Positions 23,932-32,045 of a stretch of DNA of 64,000 nucleotides are shown here, one piece after another (the stretch's first letter is position 1; each line of letters starts with the position of its first letter). The notes under the pieces are model-generated. The model saw nothing but the letters and a program-made list of their open reading frames with translations. It had not been told where the DNA came from and did not search any database. The stretch is from Candidatus Magnetobacterium casense (GTDB lineage: Bacteria > Nitrospirota > Thermodesulfovibrionia > Thermodesulfovibrionales > Magnetobacteriaceae): the NCBI RefSeq assembly GCF_000714715.1, contig NZ_JMFO01000002.1:9496-73495 (forward strand), read 5' to 3'. The translations under genes and the position numbers were made by a program.

Positions 23932-24318
23932 ATGGTTGCGAACAGAACAATGGAATATCTTGAGGTTCTCCCTGATGATTGTCCTCCGGATGATGCTTTC
24001 GAGCCGGAAGGAAAGGAGTTTTTTCGCTTGGTGAAAACAAATCCGCCAACTGAAACAGATTTCCAATCCCATAGGAAATTGCACCCAAATTATTTCAAAG
24101 CTGGCAACTGTCGAGCACATGCAGTGTCTATTTTTGACAAGGCTGAGGCTTGTAAAATACTCTTAAACAATCCTTCCCATAAGGGTAAAAGACTGGCAAA
24201 ACTCTCGCTTGATTCAAGAAGTGGGAGATTAAAACAGACAGGAGATAATAAACATCATTTTTCATGGTGGATATATTCTGATTTTGTACCACTAGCAGTA
24301 TGTGAGGTTATAGAGTAA
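23932..24318 (+). CDS. Uncharacterised 128-residue protein of an AT-rich gene pair
   Basis: Not recognised. A soluble protein rich in aromatic residues, with an acidic opening (EYLEVLPDDCPPDDAFEPEG) and a mixed alpha/beta C-terminal half (NYFKAGNCRAHAVSIFD, HHFSWWIYSDFVPLAVCEVIE). It has no membrane segment and no catalytic signature. The stop TAA is directly followed by the ATG of the next gene, so the two are coupled. AT-rich composition and position between the batE repeat zone and a core transport gene suggest an acquired module. Confidence 0.65.
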   Translation: MVANRTMEYLEVLPDDCPPDDAFEPEGKEFFRLVKTNPPTETDFQSHRKLHPNYFKAGNCRAHAVSIFDKAEACKILLNNPSHKGKRLAKLSLDSRSGRLKQTGDNKHHFSWWIYSDFVPLAVCEVIE

Positions 24319-25476
24319 ATGAGTCGCTATGTTAAATATATCGAAGATCTGTTTTTTTACGACATACCAGAAGTATTTGTGGGAGAGGATCAGATAGGAT
24401 GTTTTTATATGTGCTATCTACTGAGCGAGGGGGTGGATGGTTTCAGATATTTATGTACCCCTGTCAGGCGGAAGGACATAAATGACTTTAAATTTGGTAA
24501 AACATCACTCAGAGATATTTTTTTAGAGTCAAAGACAAAGGAATACTACACATGTAAAATAATAGATTTTTCACAAGACTCTATCCCAATTGAATTATAT
24601 AAAGAAGAACTTACTGAAGATATACTTCCAGGTAAAGGGTTTATTCTGGATAATTTTGACACAAGTTCTAATGAATTAGTTACAGAAGCAAAAAAAAGAA
24701 ATACTGCTTTAATAAAATTAGCAATAGAAGTACCTGAAGCTGAAGAAATACTGAAAATAGAGACTAATAAGTTAAGTAATTTTTTATCACTTTTCCAAAA
24801 ACTTATTTACTATGCTTACAGAAAAGTCGTTATTACAAGTTCAAACAAAAAAGAAAAAAACGACTTAAACATTTATAGTCCCACAATGTACGTATCAGGA
24901 TTTGCTAATGGCTCATTTATTGTAGAATTTGAGCCGCTCAAAGAAACCAATCTATTCGGTCAGTCTAAAATTTCAGGAGCATTTAGGAAATTAGATGAAG
25001 TGACCTCTGAGATTAAGGAACCGGAAAAAGCATTGGAAATTATTCAAAAAAATAAAGGTCACTTAGCAAATACATACATTAAATTACTTCAGTACATGGT
25101 TAAAACTGAAACTGGTCTAAGATATAATTGGGCAGAACCGGCAGATGAGGTATCGCATATGAGAACAATCAACTATAAAGAAATTAATCCTTTATTGAAT
25201 GCATTGTCTGGTAAGAATGAACTATTAGAAGAGACTGTATCATTGACTGGTAAGATCATTAAGGCTGATTCTAAGAGGAATCAATGGACTATAGCAAATG
25301 AAGAAGACGGCAAAGATTATTCAGGCGGAGTCGCTCCTGGTTCTTTTGCTTCCCTGAGTGGTATAGTAATAGATAATAAGAGATATTTACTGGAATGTAA
25401 AGAGAAAATTGAAGAAACAACGTGGAACGGAGATGAGAAAAAAACTCTTTATCTGATAAACTATAAAGAAATATAA
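24319..25476 (+). CDS. DUF6575-like protein
   Basis: A 385-residue soluble protein. The first 100 residues (FFYDIPEVFVGEDQIGCFYM, FRYLCTPVRRKDI, FGKTSLRDIF) have the pattern I associate with DUF6575, an uncharacterised domain of bacterial accessory genes; this is recalled, not searched. The middle is helical (KLIYYAYRKVVITSSNKKE) and the C-terminus beta-rich (TVSLTGKIIKADSKRNQWTI). It is translationally coupled to the small gene before it. The two-gene, AT-rich unit could be a toxin-antitoxin or defence pair, but nothing in the sequence proves it. Confidence 0.65.
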   Translation: MSRYVKYIEDLFFYDIPEVFVGEDQIGCFYMCYLLSEGVDGFRYLCTPVRRKDINDFKFGKTSLRDIFLESKTKEYYTCKIIDFSQDSIPIELYKEELTEDILPGKGFILDNFDTSSNELVTEAKKRNTALIKLAIEVPEAEEILKIETNKLSNFLSLFQKLIYYAYRKVVITSSNKKEKNDLNIYSPTMYVSGFANGSFIVEFEPLKETNLFGQSKISGAFRKLDEVTSEIKEPEKALEIIQKNKGHLANTYIKLLQYMVKTETGLRYNWAEPADEVSHMRTINYKEINPLLNALSGKNELLEETVSLTGKIIKADSKRNQWTIANEEDGKDYSGGVAPGSFASLSGIVIDNKRYLLECKEKIEETTWNGDEKKTLYLINYKEI

Positions 25477-25526
25477 TACGTTAAGTACATGGACATAAAT
25501 ATTTATATAAACTTAGAATTGAGCAT

Positions 25527-25625
25527 TATGGGGTCAAGGGGATTTCTTCGTGGCAGGGGCGCCTCGCCCCTCCCCTTGCGGGGGAGGTTTGAGGAGAGGG
25601 TGGAGCCGCCCTCCTTTTTTCTTCT
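25527..25625 (+). repeat. GC-rich intergenic repeat family, copy before binding protein
   Basis: ATTATGGGGTCAAGGGGATT, CGCCTCGCCCCTCCCCTTGC and GGAGCCGCCCTCC in family order, ending 20 bp before the next start codon. Confidence 0.75.
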
Positions 25626-25643
25626 TTACGTGTAAAATTAATT

Positions 25644-27161
25644 ATGGGCAGGTACTTAACAGCGTTGTTGCTGACCGTACTTCTCTGTAGCTGTACCGGT
25701 GGGGTAGAGAGGCTTGACGGTTACCTCTATGGCCGGATCGGCACCAACCCTACGACACTTGACCCCGCCTATGTTGTTGACGTCCTGGGGGGGATGATAG
25801 CCGCCAAGTTGTACAACGGTCTGGTGCGACTCGATGACGGTCTGCAGGTGGTGCCCGACGTTGCGCGGCAGTGGCGGGTGAGCGACGACGGTCTGACATA
25901 CACGTTTGCGCTGCGTGAGGACGTCGTGTTTCACAATGGCCGGAGTCTGACCGCCGATGACGTAGCCTACTCGTTCAGTCGGATAATGAGTCCTCAGACG
26001 CACTCGCCAAACGCCTGGATGTTCAAAAACGTCGCCGACGTAAAGGTTATACAAACCGGTGAGATAGAGGTCACGCTCAAGACTCCGTTTGCGCCATTTC
26101 TAAAGAGTCTGACGATGCCGGCGGCCTACATAGTTCCAAGGGCGGAGGTGGAGAGACTGGGCAAGGACTTTGGCCTGCACCCTGTGGGAACCGGACCTTT
26201 TACACTGGCACGCTGGGAACCCGACAACGACATCGTACTCAAAAAAAACGACCTCTACTTCACTCGCCCCGCCAGGATAAACGGGATCGTCTACCGGATA
26301 ATCCCCGAAGACATAACGGCGGTGACCGAATTCCTCACGAGTAACCTCGACGTCCTTGGTGTGCCGGCATCGGCGTATGCAATGCTCACAAAGGACACAC
26401 GTTATGCGGGGCTTGTAGCTCACGCATCGGGGTTGAATACGTTCTACCTTGGCCTGAACAATTCCCGCAGACCCCTTGACAACCCCAATCTGAGAAAGGC
26501 CATTGCCTGCGCCATTGACAGGAAAAAGATACTCCAGACGTATCTGCAGGGACAGGGTAGCTATGCCACCTCTGCCGTGCCCTCCGTCCTGAAGAGATAT
26601 GCGGTGGCCGATTATTACCCCTACGACCCTGACAGGGCACGGGCATTTTTGAGGGCATCGGGGATTGCGGCCAGCGTGAATCTGAAGTTTTACGTATCGG
26701 CCATCCAGGAGTCGATAGACATTGCCGAAATCATAGCGCACTATCTGCGGCAGGTGGGCATAGGGGTGGAGATTCGTATCCTGGAGTGGAGTGCATACAA
26801 GGTGGCTATAAACAATGGCGAACCTGATATGTTCTGGCTCAGTTGGTGGGCGGACTATCCCGATGCCGAGAACTTCCTCTATCCGATGTTTCACTCCTCA
26901 AACTTCGGCGCCGGTGGCAATCGCATCAGATACGGCAATCAGAAAGTGGATGCAATGATAGAGCAGGCCAGGAGGACACTCGCAGCGCCGCAGAGAGAGG
27001 CAATGTACAAACGCACAGAAGACGCCGTGGCCATCGATACCCCCGCCGTGTTCTTCTGGCACCGCAATGACTACATCGTCACACAGCCCTGGATAAAAGG
27101 ACTCCGCCTCTACCCCATCTACAACATGGACAAGGCAACGGATATAGAAAATACAAAGTGA
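25644..27161 (+). CDS. Peptide/nickel-type ABC solute-binding lipoprotein
   Basis: A 505-residue protein with a lipoprotein signal (LLLTVLLCSC, lipid-bearing Cys18) and a full-length family 5 solute-binding fold: TNPTTLDPAYVVDVLGG, VVPDVARQWRVSDDGLTYTF, FHNGRSLTADDVAYSF and the C-terminal WWADYPDAENFL. It would capture oligopeptides or a similar ligand at the inner membrane for an ABC importer. No permease or ATPase gene is adjacent, so the transporter partner is elsewhere or the protein serves as a sensor. The following region (27162-27312) carries a weak copy of the short repeat at 27198 and a TATAAT-like box before tsaD. Confidence 0.85.
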   Translation: MGRYLTALLLTVLLCSCTGGVERLDGYLYGRIGTNPTTLDPAYVVDVLGGMIAAKLYNGLVRLDDGLQVVPDVARQWRVSDDGLTYTFALREDVVFHNGRSLTADDVAYSFSRIMSPQTHSPNAWMFKNVADVKVIQTGEIEVTLKTPFAPFLKSLTMPAAYIVPRAEVERLGKDFGLHPVGTGPFTLARWEPDNDIVLKKNDLYFTRPARINGIVYRIIPEDITAVTEFLTSNLDVLGVPASAYAMLTKDTRYAGLVAHASGLNTFYLGLNNSRRPLDNPNLRKAIACAIDRKKILQTYLQGQGSYATSAVPSVLKRYAVADYYPYDPDRARAFLRASGIAASVNLKFYVSAIQESIDIAEIIAHYLRQVGIGVEIRILEWSAYKVAINNGEPDMFWLSWWADYPDAENFLYPMFHSSNFGAGGNRIRYGNQKVDAMIEQARRTLAAPQREAMYKRTEDAVAIDTPAVFFWHRNDYIVTQPWIKGLRLYPIYNMDKATDIENTK

Positions 27162-27197
27162 GCAGAAGGGTAAGGCTTATTTACGGTGTTGGCTACA

Positions 27198-27224
27198 TGA
27201 CCACGGTTGTTTGTAACACTACCC
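27198..27224 (+). repeat. Diverged copy of short intergenic repeat
   Basis: GACCACGGTTGTTTGTAACA followed by CTACCCC resembles the copies at 1928 and 39184 in its first half. Confidence 0.35.
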
Positions 27225-27312
27225 CTTATTATGCACCCGTAGCCTACAGGGTGTTTGTTATTTCCGGTCATATAAGGTTATAATAAGGCATGGATATGAT
27301 TTACTTCAACTG

Positions 27313-28332
27313 ATGTCTGATGTCGGTTGTCTCATTCTTGCAATAGATACCTCCTGTGACGACACCTCAGCGGCTGTGGTCAGAGATGGCAGGGATGTGC
27401 TGTCAAACGTGGTCAGCAATCAGAGTGCATTTCACAGTAAGTATGGCGGCATAGTGCCGGAGATAGCGTCTCGCCGGCACGTGGAGCAGATATGGCCTGT
27501 GGTGGATGCGGCGATGCAGGAGGCGCAAGTGGGGTTTGGCGATCTGTCTGCTGTGGCAGTGTGTCATGGGCCTGGGCTGATAGGGTCGTTGATAGTGGGG
27601 TGTGCCTTTGCCAAGTCTGTTGCCTATGCGTGCGGGCTTGCCCTGATAGGGGTGAATCACCTCCATGGGCACATCTGTAGCGTCAATCTCATTGAGGAAC
27701 GCCCGATGAAGTTTCCCTACATTTCGTTGGTGGTTTCCGGCGGACACACCAGCATGTACAGGGTCGATGGTGATGGCCTGTACACGCTGCTGGGGGCAAC
27801 GCGCGACGATGCCGCCGGTGAGGCCTATGACAAGGTTGCCAGGATGCTGGGGTTGGGGTATCCGGGAGGCCCGGTTATCGATACACTGGCCAAAGACGGC
27901 AACCCCAGGGCCATCAATTTTCCGCGGGCATACATGCCCGACAGCCTTGACTTCAGCTTCAGCGGCCTCAAGACCTCCGTGATGAACTACCTCCGTACCT
28001 CCAGGGAGAAAGCCCCTTTGGAGGACATCTGTGCCTCATTTCAGGCCGCTGTAATCGATTGTCTGCTCCGGAAGGTGCAGCAGGCGCTCGACAGTCAGGG
28101 AGCCTCCGCCGTGGCCATCACCGGTGGTGTAGCCGCCAACGATGCCCTCAGAAAAGCTATCCGCACCCTGTCCCCGGAGATCGAGGCAATCATCCCCCCA
28201 AAGGCCCTCTGCACTGATAACGCTGCCATGATTGCTGCCGCTGCATACATATCACTCAAAAAGGGTGAATTTGCCGATCTAACACTAAACCCCAAGGCAT
28301 ACATACCTATTGTAAACGGCTCAAAAAAATAA
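27313..28332 (+). CDS. tsaD: tRNA N6-adenosine threonylcarbamoyltransferase
   Basis: A 339-residue protein of the Kae1/TsaD family: ILAIDTSCDDTSAAVV at the start, GGIVPEIASRRHVE, VCHGPGLIGSL, the metal-binding HLHGHI and the nucleotide loop VVSGGHTSM, GATRDDAAGEAYDKVARMLG and ITGGVAAN. It transfers the threonylcarbamoyl group to A37 of tRNAs reading ANN codons, working with TsaB, TsaE and TsaC, none of which lies here. All conserved residues appear intact. It stands upstream of a nitroreductase gene with only 17 bp between them. Confidence 0.95.
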   Translation: MSDVGCLILAIDTSCDDTSAAVVRDGRDVLSNVVSNQSAFHSKYGGIVPEIASRRHVEQIWPVVDAAMQEAQVGFGDLSAVAVCHGPGLIGSLIVGCAFAKSVAYACGLALIGVNHLHGHICSVNLIEERPMKFPYISLVVSGGHTSMYRVDGDGLYTLLGATRDDAAGEAYDKVARMLGLGYPGGPVIDTLAKDGNPRAINFPRAYMPDSLDFSFSGLKTSVMNYLRTSREKAPLEDICASFQAAVIDCLLRKVQQALDSQGASAVAITGGVAANDALRKAIRTLSPEIEAIIPPKALCTDNAAMIAAAAYISLKKGEFADLTLNPKAYIPIVNGSKK

Positions 28333-28349
28333 AACGACGTGAGGTGTCT

Positions 28350-28871
28350 ATGGAAAACAAGGCATTGGATAATATCCTGACGCGGTGCAGCGTGAGGGTT
28401 TTTAGGGCGGATGCGGTATCCCGTGAGGATTTAACGAAGATTCTGATGGCCGGGATGGCGGCGCCCTCGGCAGTGAACATTCAACCGTGGGCCTTTGTAG
28501 TTGTCACCAAGCGGGATACTCTGGATGAGTTGTGTACCAGGCTGCCCTATGCAAAGATGCTCGATAAGGCGACAGCGGCCATCGTCGTCTGTGGAGTCCC
28601 CGATAAGGACCAACGATACAGCAGGGACTATTGGGTGATGGACTGCTGTGCTGCAACGGAGAACATCCTCCTGGCCGTGCATGCCCTGGGACTAGGTGCC
28701 GTCTGGACGGCAGTATACCCCGAGCAGGACAGGGTTGAAAGTGTCAGGGCAATATTAAACATCCCAAAAAACATCATCCCGTTAAACGTTATCCCAATTG
28801 GCGTCCCCAAAAACAAGGGACACGTCACCGACAAGTTCAAACAGGAAAACATCCACTGGGAGACGTGGTGA
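28350..28871 (+). CDS. Nitroreductase family FMN protein
   Basis: A 173-residue protein starting MENKALDNILTRCSVRVF. The family pattern is RCSVRxF, then AAPSAVNIQPWAFVVV (FMN phosphate and ring contacts), and a C-terminal NVIPIGVPKNKGH. Nitroreductases reduce nitro-aromatics, quinones or flavins with NAD(P)H; the physiological substrate cannot be read from sequence. The ATG at 28350 is preferred over a GTG at 28344 because GAGGTG sits at the right distance to serve as its ribosome-binding site. Confidence 0.88.
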   Translation: MENKALDNILTRCSVRVFRADAVSREDLTKILMAGMAAPSAVNIQPWAFVVVTKRDTLDELCTRLPYAKMLDKATAAIVVCGVPDKDQRYSRDYWVMDCCAATENILLAVHALGLGAVWTAVYPEQDRVESVRAILNIPKNIIPLNVIPIGVPKNKGHVTDKFKQENIHWETW

Positions 28872-29012
28872 CTATGAGCTTATAGAGCGTTTCGAAGGCG
28901 TGCAATACAAGAAAGGGGCGGCTCCGCCTCTTGGTACTCCAGGGGGGTAAAGTACCTCGGCTTCGTGGAGTCGCTCTACCAGCGTTGTTATGGCAGAGAG
29001 TTTGTCGGTCAT
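28872..29012 (-). CDS. Small ORF, probable gene remnant ending in repeat sequence
   Basis: A 46-codon frame opening MTDKLSAITTLVERLHEAEV with a good ribosome-binding site (AAGGAGTT) inside the end of the PIN toxin gene eight bases upstream. After about 25 residues the frame runs into the GC-rich repeat (GGCGGAGCCGCCCC), and it stops exactly where the convergent nitroreductase gene ends. The start looks genuine and cotranscribed with the toxin-antitoxin genes; the rest looks like an older gene cut by the repeat. Confidence 0.35.
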   Translation of the reverse strand: MTDKLSAITTLVERLHEAEVLYPPGVPRGGAAPFLYCTPSKRSISS

Positions 29013-29019
29013 GTTCGTT

Positions 29020-29406
29020 TTAACTCCTTAGTTTCTTGTCAAATGTAAAAATTGGGATGTTTAAACTCTTAGACTTAGCAAGTAATACGCAGTCAACAAT
29101 ATCAATGTTGCGGTTGGTAAATATCGTTAGCGCTTCAATGAGTTCTTCTCTATCGCTATTTATGATGCCCTTATAATGGAGAAGAGATATTAGACTTTTG
29201 CTTACTCTTTCCTTTGGAATATTATAAAATTTAGTCATAACGTAGACACATTCCACGACTACACTCTCAAGTATTATCGCTCTTTGGCGTCCAAGTCTTA
29301 CCTCCTCGTAAAATACCTTGGATTGCTCGTGAAGCTCAACACTATCACCAATGAGATATCTGAGAATAGTGTTTGTATCAGGGAGTCTGTTAACTAAGAC
29401 TGCCAC
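29020..29406 (-). CDS. vapC: PIN-domain ribonuclease toxin (VapC-like)
   Basis: About 128 residues of PIN fold with the acidic residues in place: DTNTILRYL near the start, LESVVVECVY, then DIVDC and a final FTFDKKL. VapC toxins cut tRNA or rRNA using a Mg ion held by these residues. The start is a GTG at 29406, with AAGG eight bases earlier, overlapping the last codons of the antitoxin gene; the longer frame upstream merely shadows that gene. It forms a VapBC pair with the AbrB-type antitoxin at 29390-29620. Confidence 0.8.
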   Translation of the reverse strand: MAVLVNRLPDTNTILRYLIGDSVELHEQSKVFYEEVRLGRQRAIILESVVVECVYVMTKFYNIPKERVSKSLISLLHYKGIINSDREELIEALTIFTNRNIDIVDCVLLAKSKSLNIPIFTFDKKLRS

Positions 29407-29620
29407 GCACAACCTTTTCCCACGTCTCATCTCTTGCAACATCAAATGGTGTATATCCCTCTGAGTACTCGCTAAGAACACCGGAAACACTTTCGACGGG
29501 TTTGACAACAACATTACCATCTTTAAGCTCAAACTCCACTACATCGGTCTTTAATATATCCCTTATCTCCTTTGGGATCGTTACCTGCCCCTTTGATGTT
29601 ATCTTTACAGGTATTGACAT
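29390..29620 (-). CDS. vapB: AbrB-type antitoxin (VapB-like)
   Basis: A 76-residue protein: the swapped-hairpin DNA-binding domain MSIPVKITSKGQVTIPKEIR with VVEFELKDGNVVVKPVE, then a tail (SEGYTPFDVARDETWEKVV) that would bind the toxin. It should neutralise the PIN protein and repress its own promoter. The two genes overlap by 17 bp, the toxin second, the usual order for this class. Confidence 0.85.
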   Translation of the reverse strand: MSIPVKITSKGQVTIPKEIRDILKTDVVEFELKDGNVVVKPVESVSGVLSEYSEGYTPFDVARDETWEKVVRGSLS

Positions 29621-29758
29621 AATTATCCATCCTTACTTAATCTTTGATTAATTATATGTTAATACTGTCTGAGGTGTATTGTCAATTTTTAATGGGTTGG
29701 CAGTAGTAAGGAGGAGAGCAAGGAGAGGGGTCAGCGCCACCCTCCTTGTCTTTTTTCT

Positions 29759-30568
29759 TTATTGTTGAGGAGGTCGTGTTGGCAGTTTCACCGCCGGTGC
29801 TGGTCTTTCATCGTTGCGCTTGAAGAACTCAAGAAAGGGTGCAATTAAATCTATAGGCAGCGGGAAAATGATCGTGGAGTTTTTTTCGGCTGATATTTCA
29901 GTCAATGTTTGCAGATAGCGCAATTGGAGGGTGCCGGACTCCGACGCAATGATCTTTGCGGCATCGGCAAGTTTTTGAGCTGCCTGCTGTTCACCCTCGG
30001 CATGGATGATCTTGGCCCTGCGCTCACGTTCGGCCTCGGCCTGCTTGGCAATAGCCCGCTGCATTTCGGCGGGGAGGTCTACGTTTTTTGTCTCCACGGC
30101 GGTGACCTTTATGCCCCAGGGTTCGGTTTGCTGATCAATAATCCTTTGAAGCTCGGAGTTGATTTCGTCACGCTTGGACAACAGGTCGTCAAGGTGACTC
30201 TGCCCCAGGACGCTCCTGAGCGTGGTCTGGGCTATCTGACTGGTACCAAAATAGTAGTCCTCTATCTCCGTTACCGCTCGTATGGGGTCAATAACCCTGA
30301 AGTAGACAACGGCATTGACCTTGACCGTGACGTTGTCCTTGGTTATTATGTCCTGCGAGGGGACGTCCATCGTCACCGTCCTAAGACTCACCTTGACAAG
30401 TCTGTCGAGCACTGGCAGGATCAAGACCAATCCCGGCCCCTTGACCGGAACAACACGCCCTAACCTGAAGACAACCCCTCGCTCGTACTCATTCAATATC
30501 TTGATTGCACTCCACAGAAAAAACATCACTGCAAATAACAAAAACATTGCATACGATCCTGAAAACAT
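29759..30568 (-). CDS. Slipin (stomatin/prohibitin-family membrane protein)
   Basis: A 269-residue SPFH protein: an N-terminal hydrophobic hairpin ([17 protein letters not shown]), [40 protein letters not shown] and a helical oligomerisation region ([19 protein letters not shown]). Slipins form membrane-bound rings and occur paired with an NfeD protease, here the gene immediately upstream (60 bp away). In studied pairs the NfeD protease cuts the slipin C-terminus. The C-terminal tail is Pro-rich. A GC-rich repeat remnant follows the stop (29705-29757). Confidence 0.92.
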   Translation of the reverse strand: MFSGSYAMFLLFAVMFFLWSAIKILNEYERGVVFRLGRVVPVKGPGLVLILPVLDRLVKVSLRTVTMDVPSQDIITKDNVTVKVNAVVYFRVIDPIRAVTEIEDYYFGTSQIAQTTLRSVLGQSHLDDLLSKRDEINSELQRIIDQQTEPWGIKVTAVETKNVDLPAEMQRAIAKQAEAERERRAKIIHAEGEQQAAQKLADAAKIIASESGTLQLRYLQTLTEISAEKNSTIIFPLPIDLIAPFLEFFKRNDERPAPAVKLPTRPPQQ

Positions 30569-30627
30569 TTATAAACCTCCCTTGTATATTTTTTATGGAC
30601 TATCCGTCAAGCCCTGATGCACACCTG

Positions 30628-31932
30628 CTATAGCCGTTGCGGGTACCCGCTCGTACCCGTTTCCGTTACCTTGAGGGTTAACCCTGAGACACCAACCACG
30701 GTAATCTCCTTTCCCTTACTGATATGATGCTCACTACAGGCCCTCCACAACTCCCCCCGTATCATAACCATGCCCTCATGTGGCAGGATGTCGGTCTGCG
30801 AGCTACCCGTCATACCAATAAGGGTATCAGTACCGGTTAATGGTCTCCGCCTCCATGCCTTGTAGGCAAGCCCTATCAGGACGGCAAAAAATGCCGTCGT
30901 TGTCAACACCGCCAGTATCACCAGATGTATCGAGAGCTTTACGAAAGGCGACGACGACTCAAAGAGCATGAGAGAACCTATTGTCATTGAAATGATCCCC
31001 CCAATTGTGAGAACTCCGTGCGATGTTACCTTAATCTCCAGCACAAAAAGTATAACGGCAAGGATTATCAGCATCAATCCTGCATAGTTTACCGGCAGGT
31101 TCTGCAGGGCATAAAAGGCAAGGATGAGACATATGGCCCCAATGATCCCCGGCAGGATTGCCCCTGGGGTTGTCAGTTCAAAGAACAAGCCGTAAAAGCC
31201 CAGGATCAACAGTATATAGGCCACATTGGGATTGGTGATTGTGCTCAGTATAGACAGGCGCAGACCCATCTCTTCGTATGTCACCTTTGCATTTTTTGTA
31301 CGGAGGGTGATGTCTTTATTGTCGATTTTTATGGATTTGCCGTCTATTTTTTTGAGGAGGTCGTTGACGTTTTCGGCCACGACATCGATGATGTTCTGTG
31401 CCAGTGCCTCGGAGGCGGTGATAGAGACGCTTTTTCTGACGGCGTCTTCGGCCCATTTAGCGTTTCTGCCGCGAGCGACGGCAAGGGACTTTATGTATGC
31501 CACGGAGTCGTTTGTGACCTTTTCGGCCATGGTGTCATCCATCTTGGATCCCATTGCCACGGGATGGGCAGCCCCGATGTTGGTTCCCGGGGACATGGCG
31601 GCTACGTGTGCGGCCATCGTTATAAAGACCCCCGCAGAGGCTGCCCTGGCCCCCGAGGGTGAGACAAATACGACAATTGGTGTCTTGCTTGCGTTGATAT
31701 CCTTGACGATTGAGCGCATAGACGTATCCAGTCCCCCCGGTGTGTCAAGTTCAATGACAAGCGCCTCGTAGTGGTCTGCCTTGGCCTCGTTGACCCGGGC
31801 GATGCTCTTGGTGATGAACTCGGAAGAAACAGGGTCTATCACGCCATTGACCTTGATGGCCATAACCGATTCTCCGGCAAAGGCCGGTGTCGTTAGAATT
31901 ATAACCAGGACAAGAAAAAAAAACCTCTTCAT
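30628..31932 (-). CDS. NfeD-family membrane serine protease
   Basis: A 434-residue long-form NfeD. It has a signal segment (MKRFFFLVLVIILTTPAFA), a ClpP-like protease domain (VIELDTPGGLDTSMRSIV, FVSPSGARAASAGVFI with the likely nucleophile Ser, a Lys further on), four membrane helices (about residues 225-350) and a C-terminal OB-fold NfeD domain (LIGMTGSSQTDILPHEGMVM). The start at 31932 is chosen at the signal peptide; the longer frame adds ten unlikely residues. It pairs with the downstream slipin gene. Confidence 0.9.
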   Translation of the reverse strand: MKRFFFLVLVIILTTPAFAGESVMAIKVNGVIDPVSSEFITKSIARVNEAKADHYEALVIELDTPGGLDTSMRSIVKDINASKTPIVVFVSPSGARAASAGVFITMAAHVAAMSPGTNIGAAHPVAMGSKMDDTMAEKVTNDSVAYIKSLAVARGRNAKWAEDAVRKSVSITASEALAQNIIDVVAENVNDLLKKIDGKSIKIDNKDITLRTKNAKVTYEEMGLRLSILSTITNPNVAYILLILGFYGLFFELTTPGAILPGIIGAICLILAFYALQNLPVNYAGLMLIILAVILFVLEIKVTSHGVLTIGGIISMTIGSLMLFESSSPFVKLSIHLVILAVLTTTAFFAVLIGLAYKAWRRRPLTGTDTLIGMTGSSQTDILPHEGMVMIRGELWRACSEHHISKGKEITVVGVSGLTLKVTETGTSGYPQRL

Positions 31933-32045
31933 GCTTAATATTTTACAGTAAGACATACACAAAATTCAACCTCATGCAACAGAATTATTGCCTTTGACCT
32001 GGAGGCGTGATTGCAGCAGCAATATCGGGGGCGTCAGTAGGGACT

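Noticed and set aside
30315-31771. Plus-strand frames across slipin and nfeD
   Set aside because: Shadows of the minus-strand genes; they lack start signals and protein-like composition.
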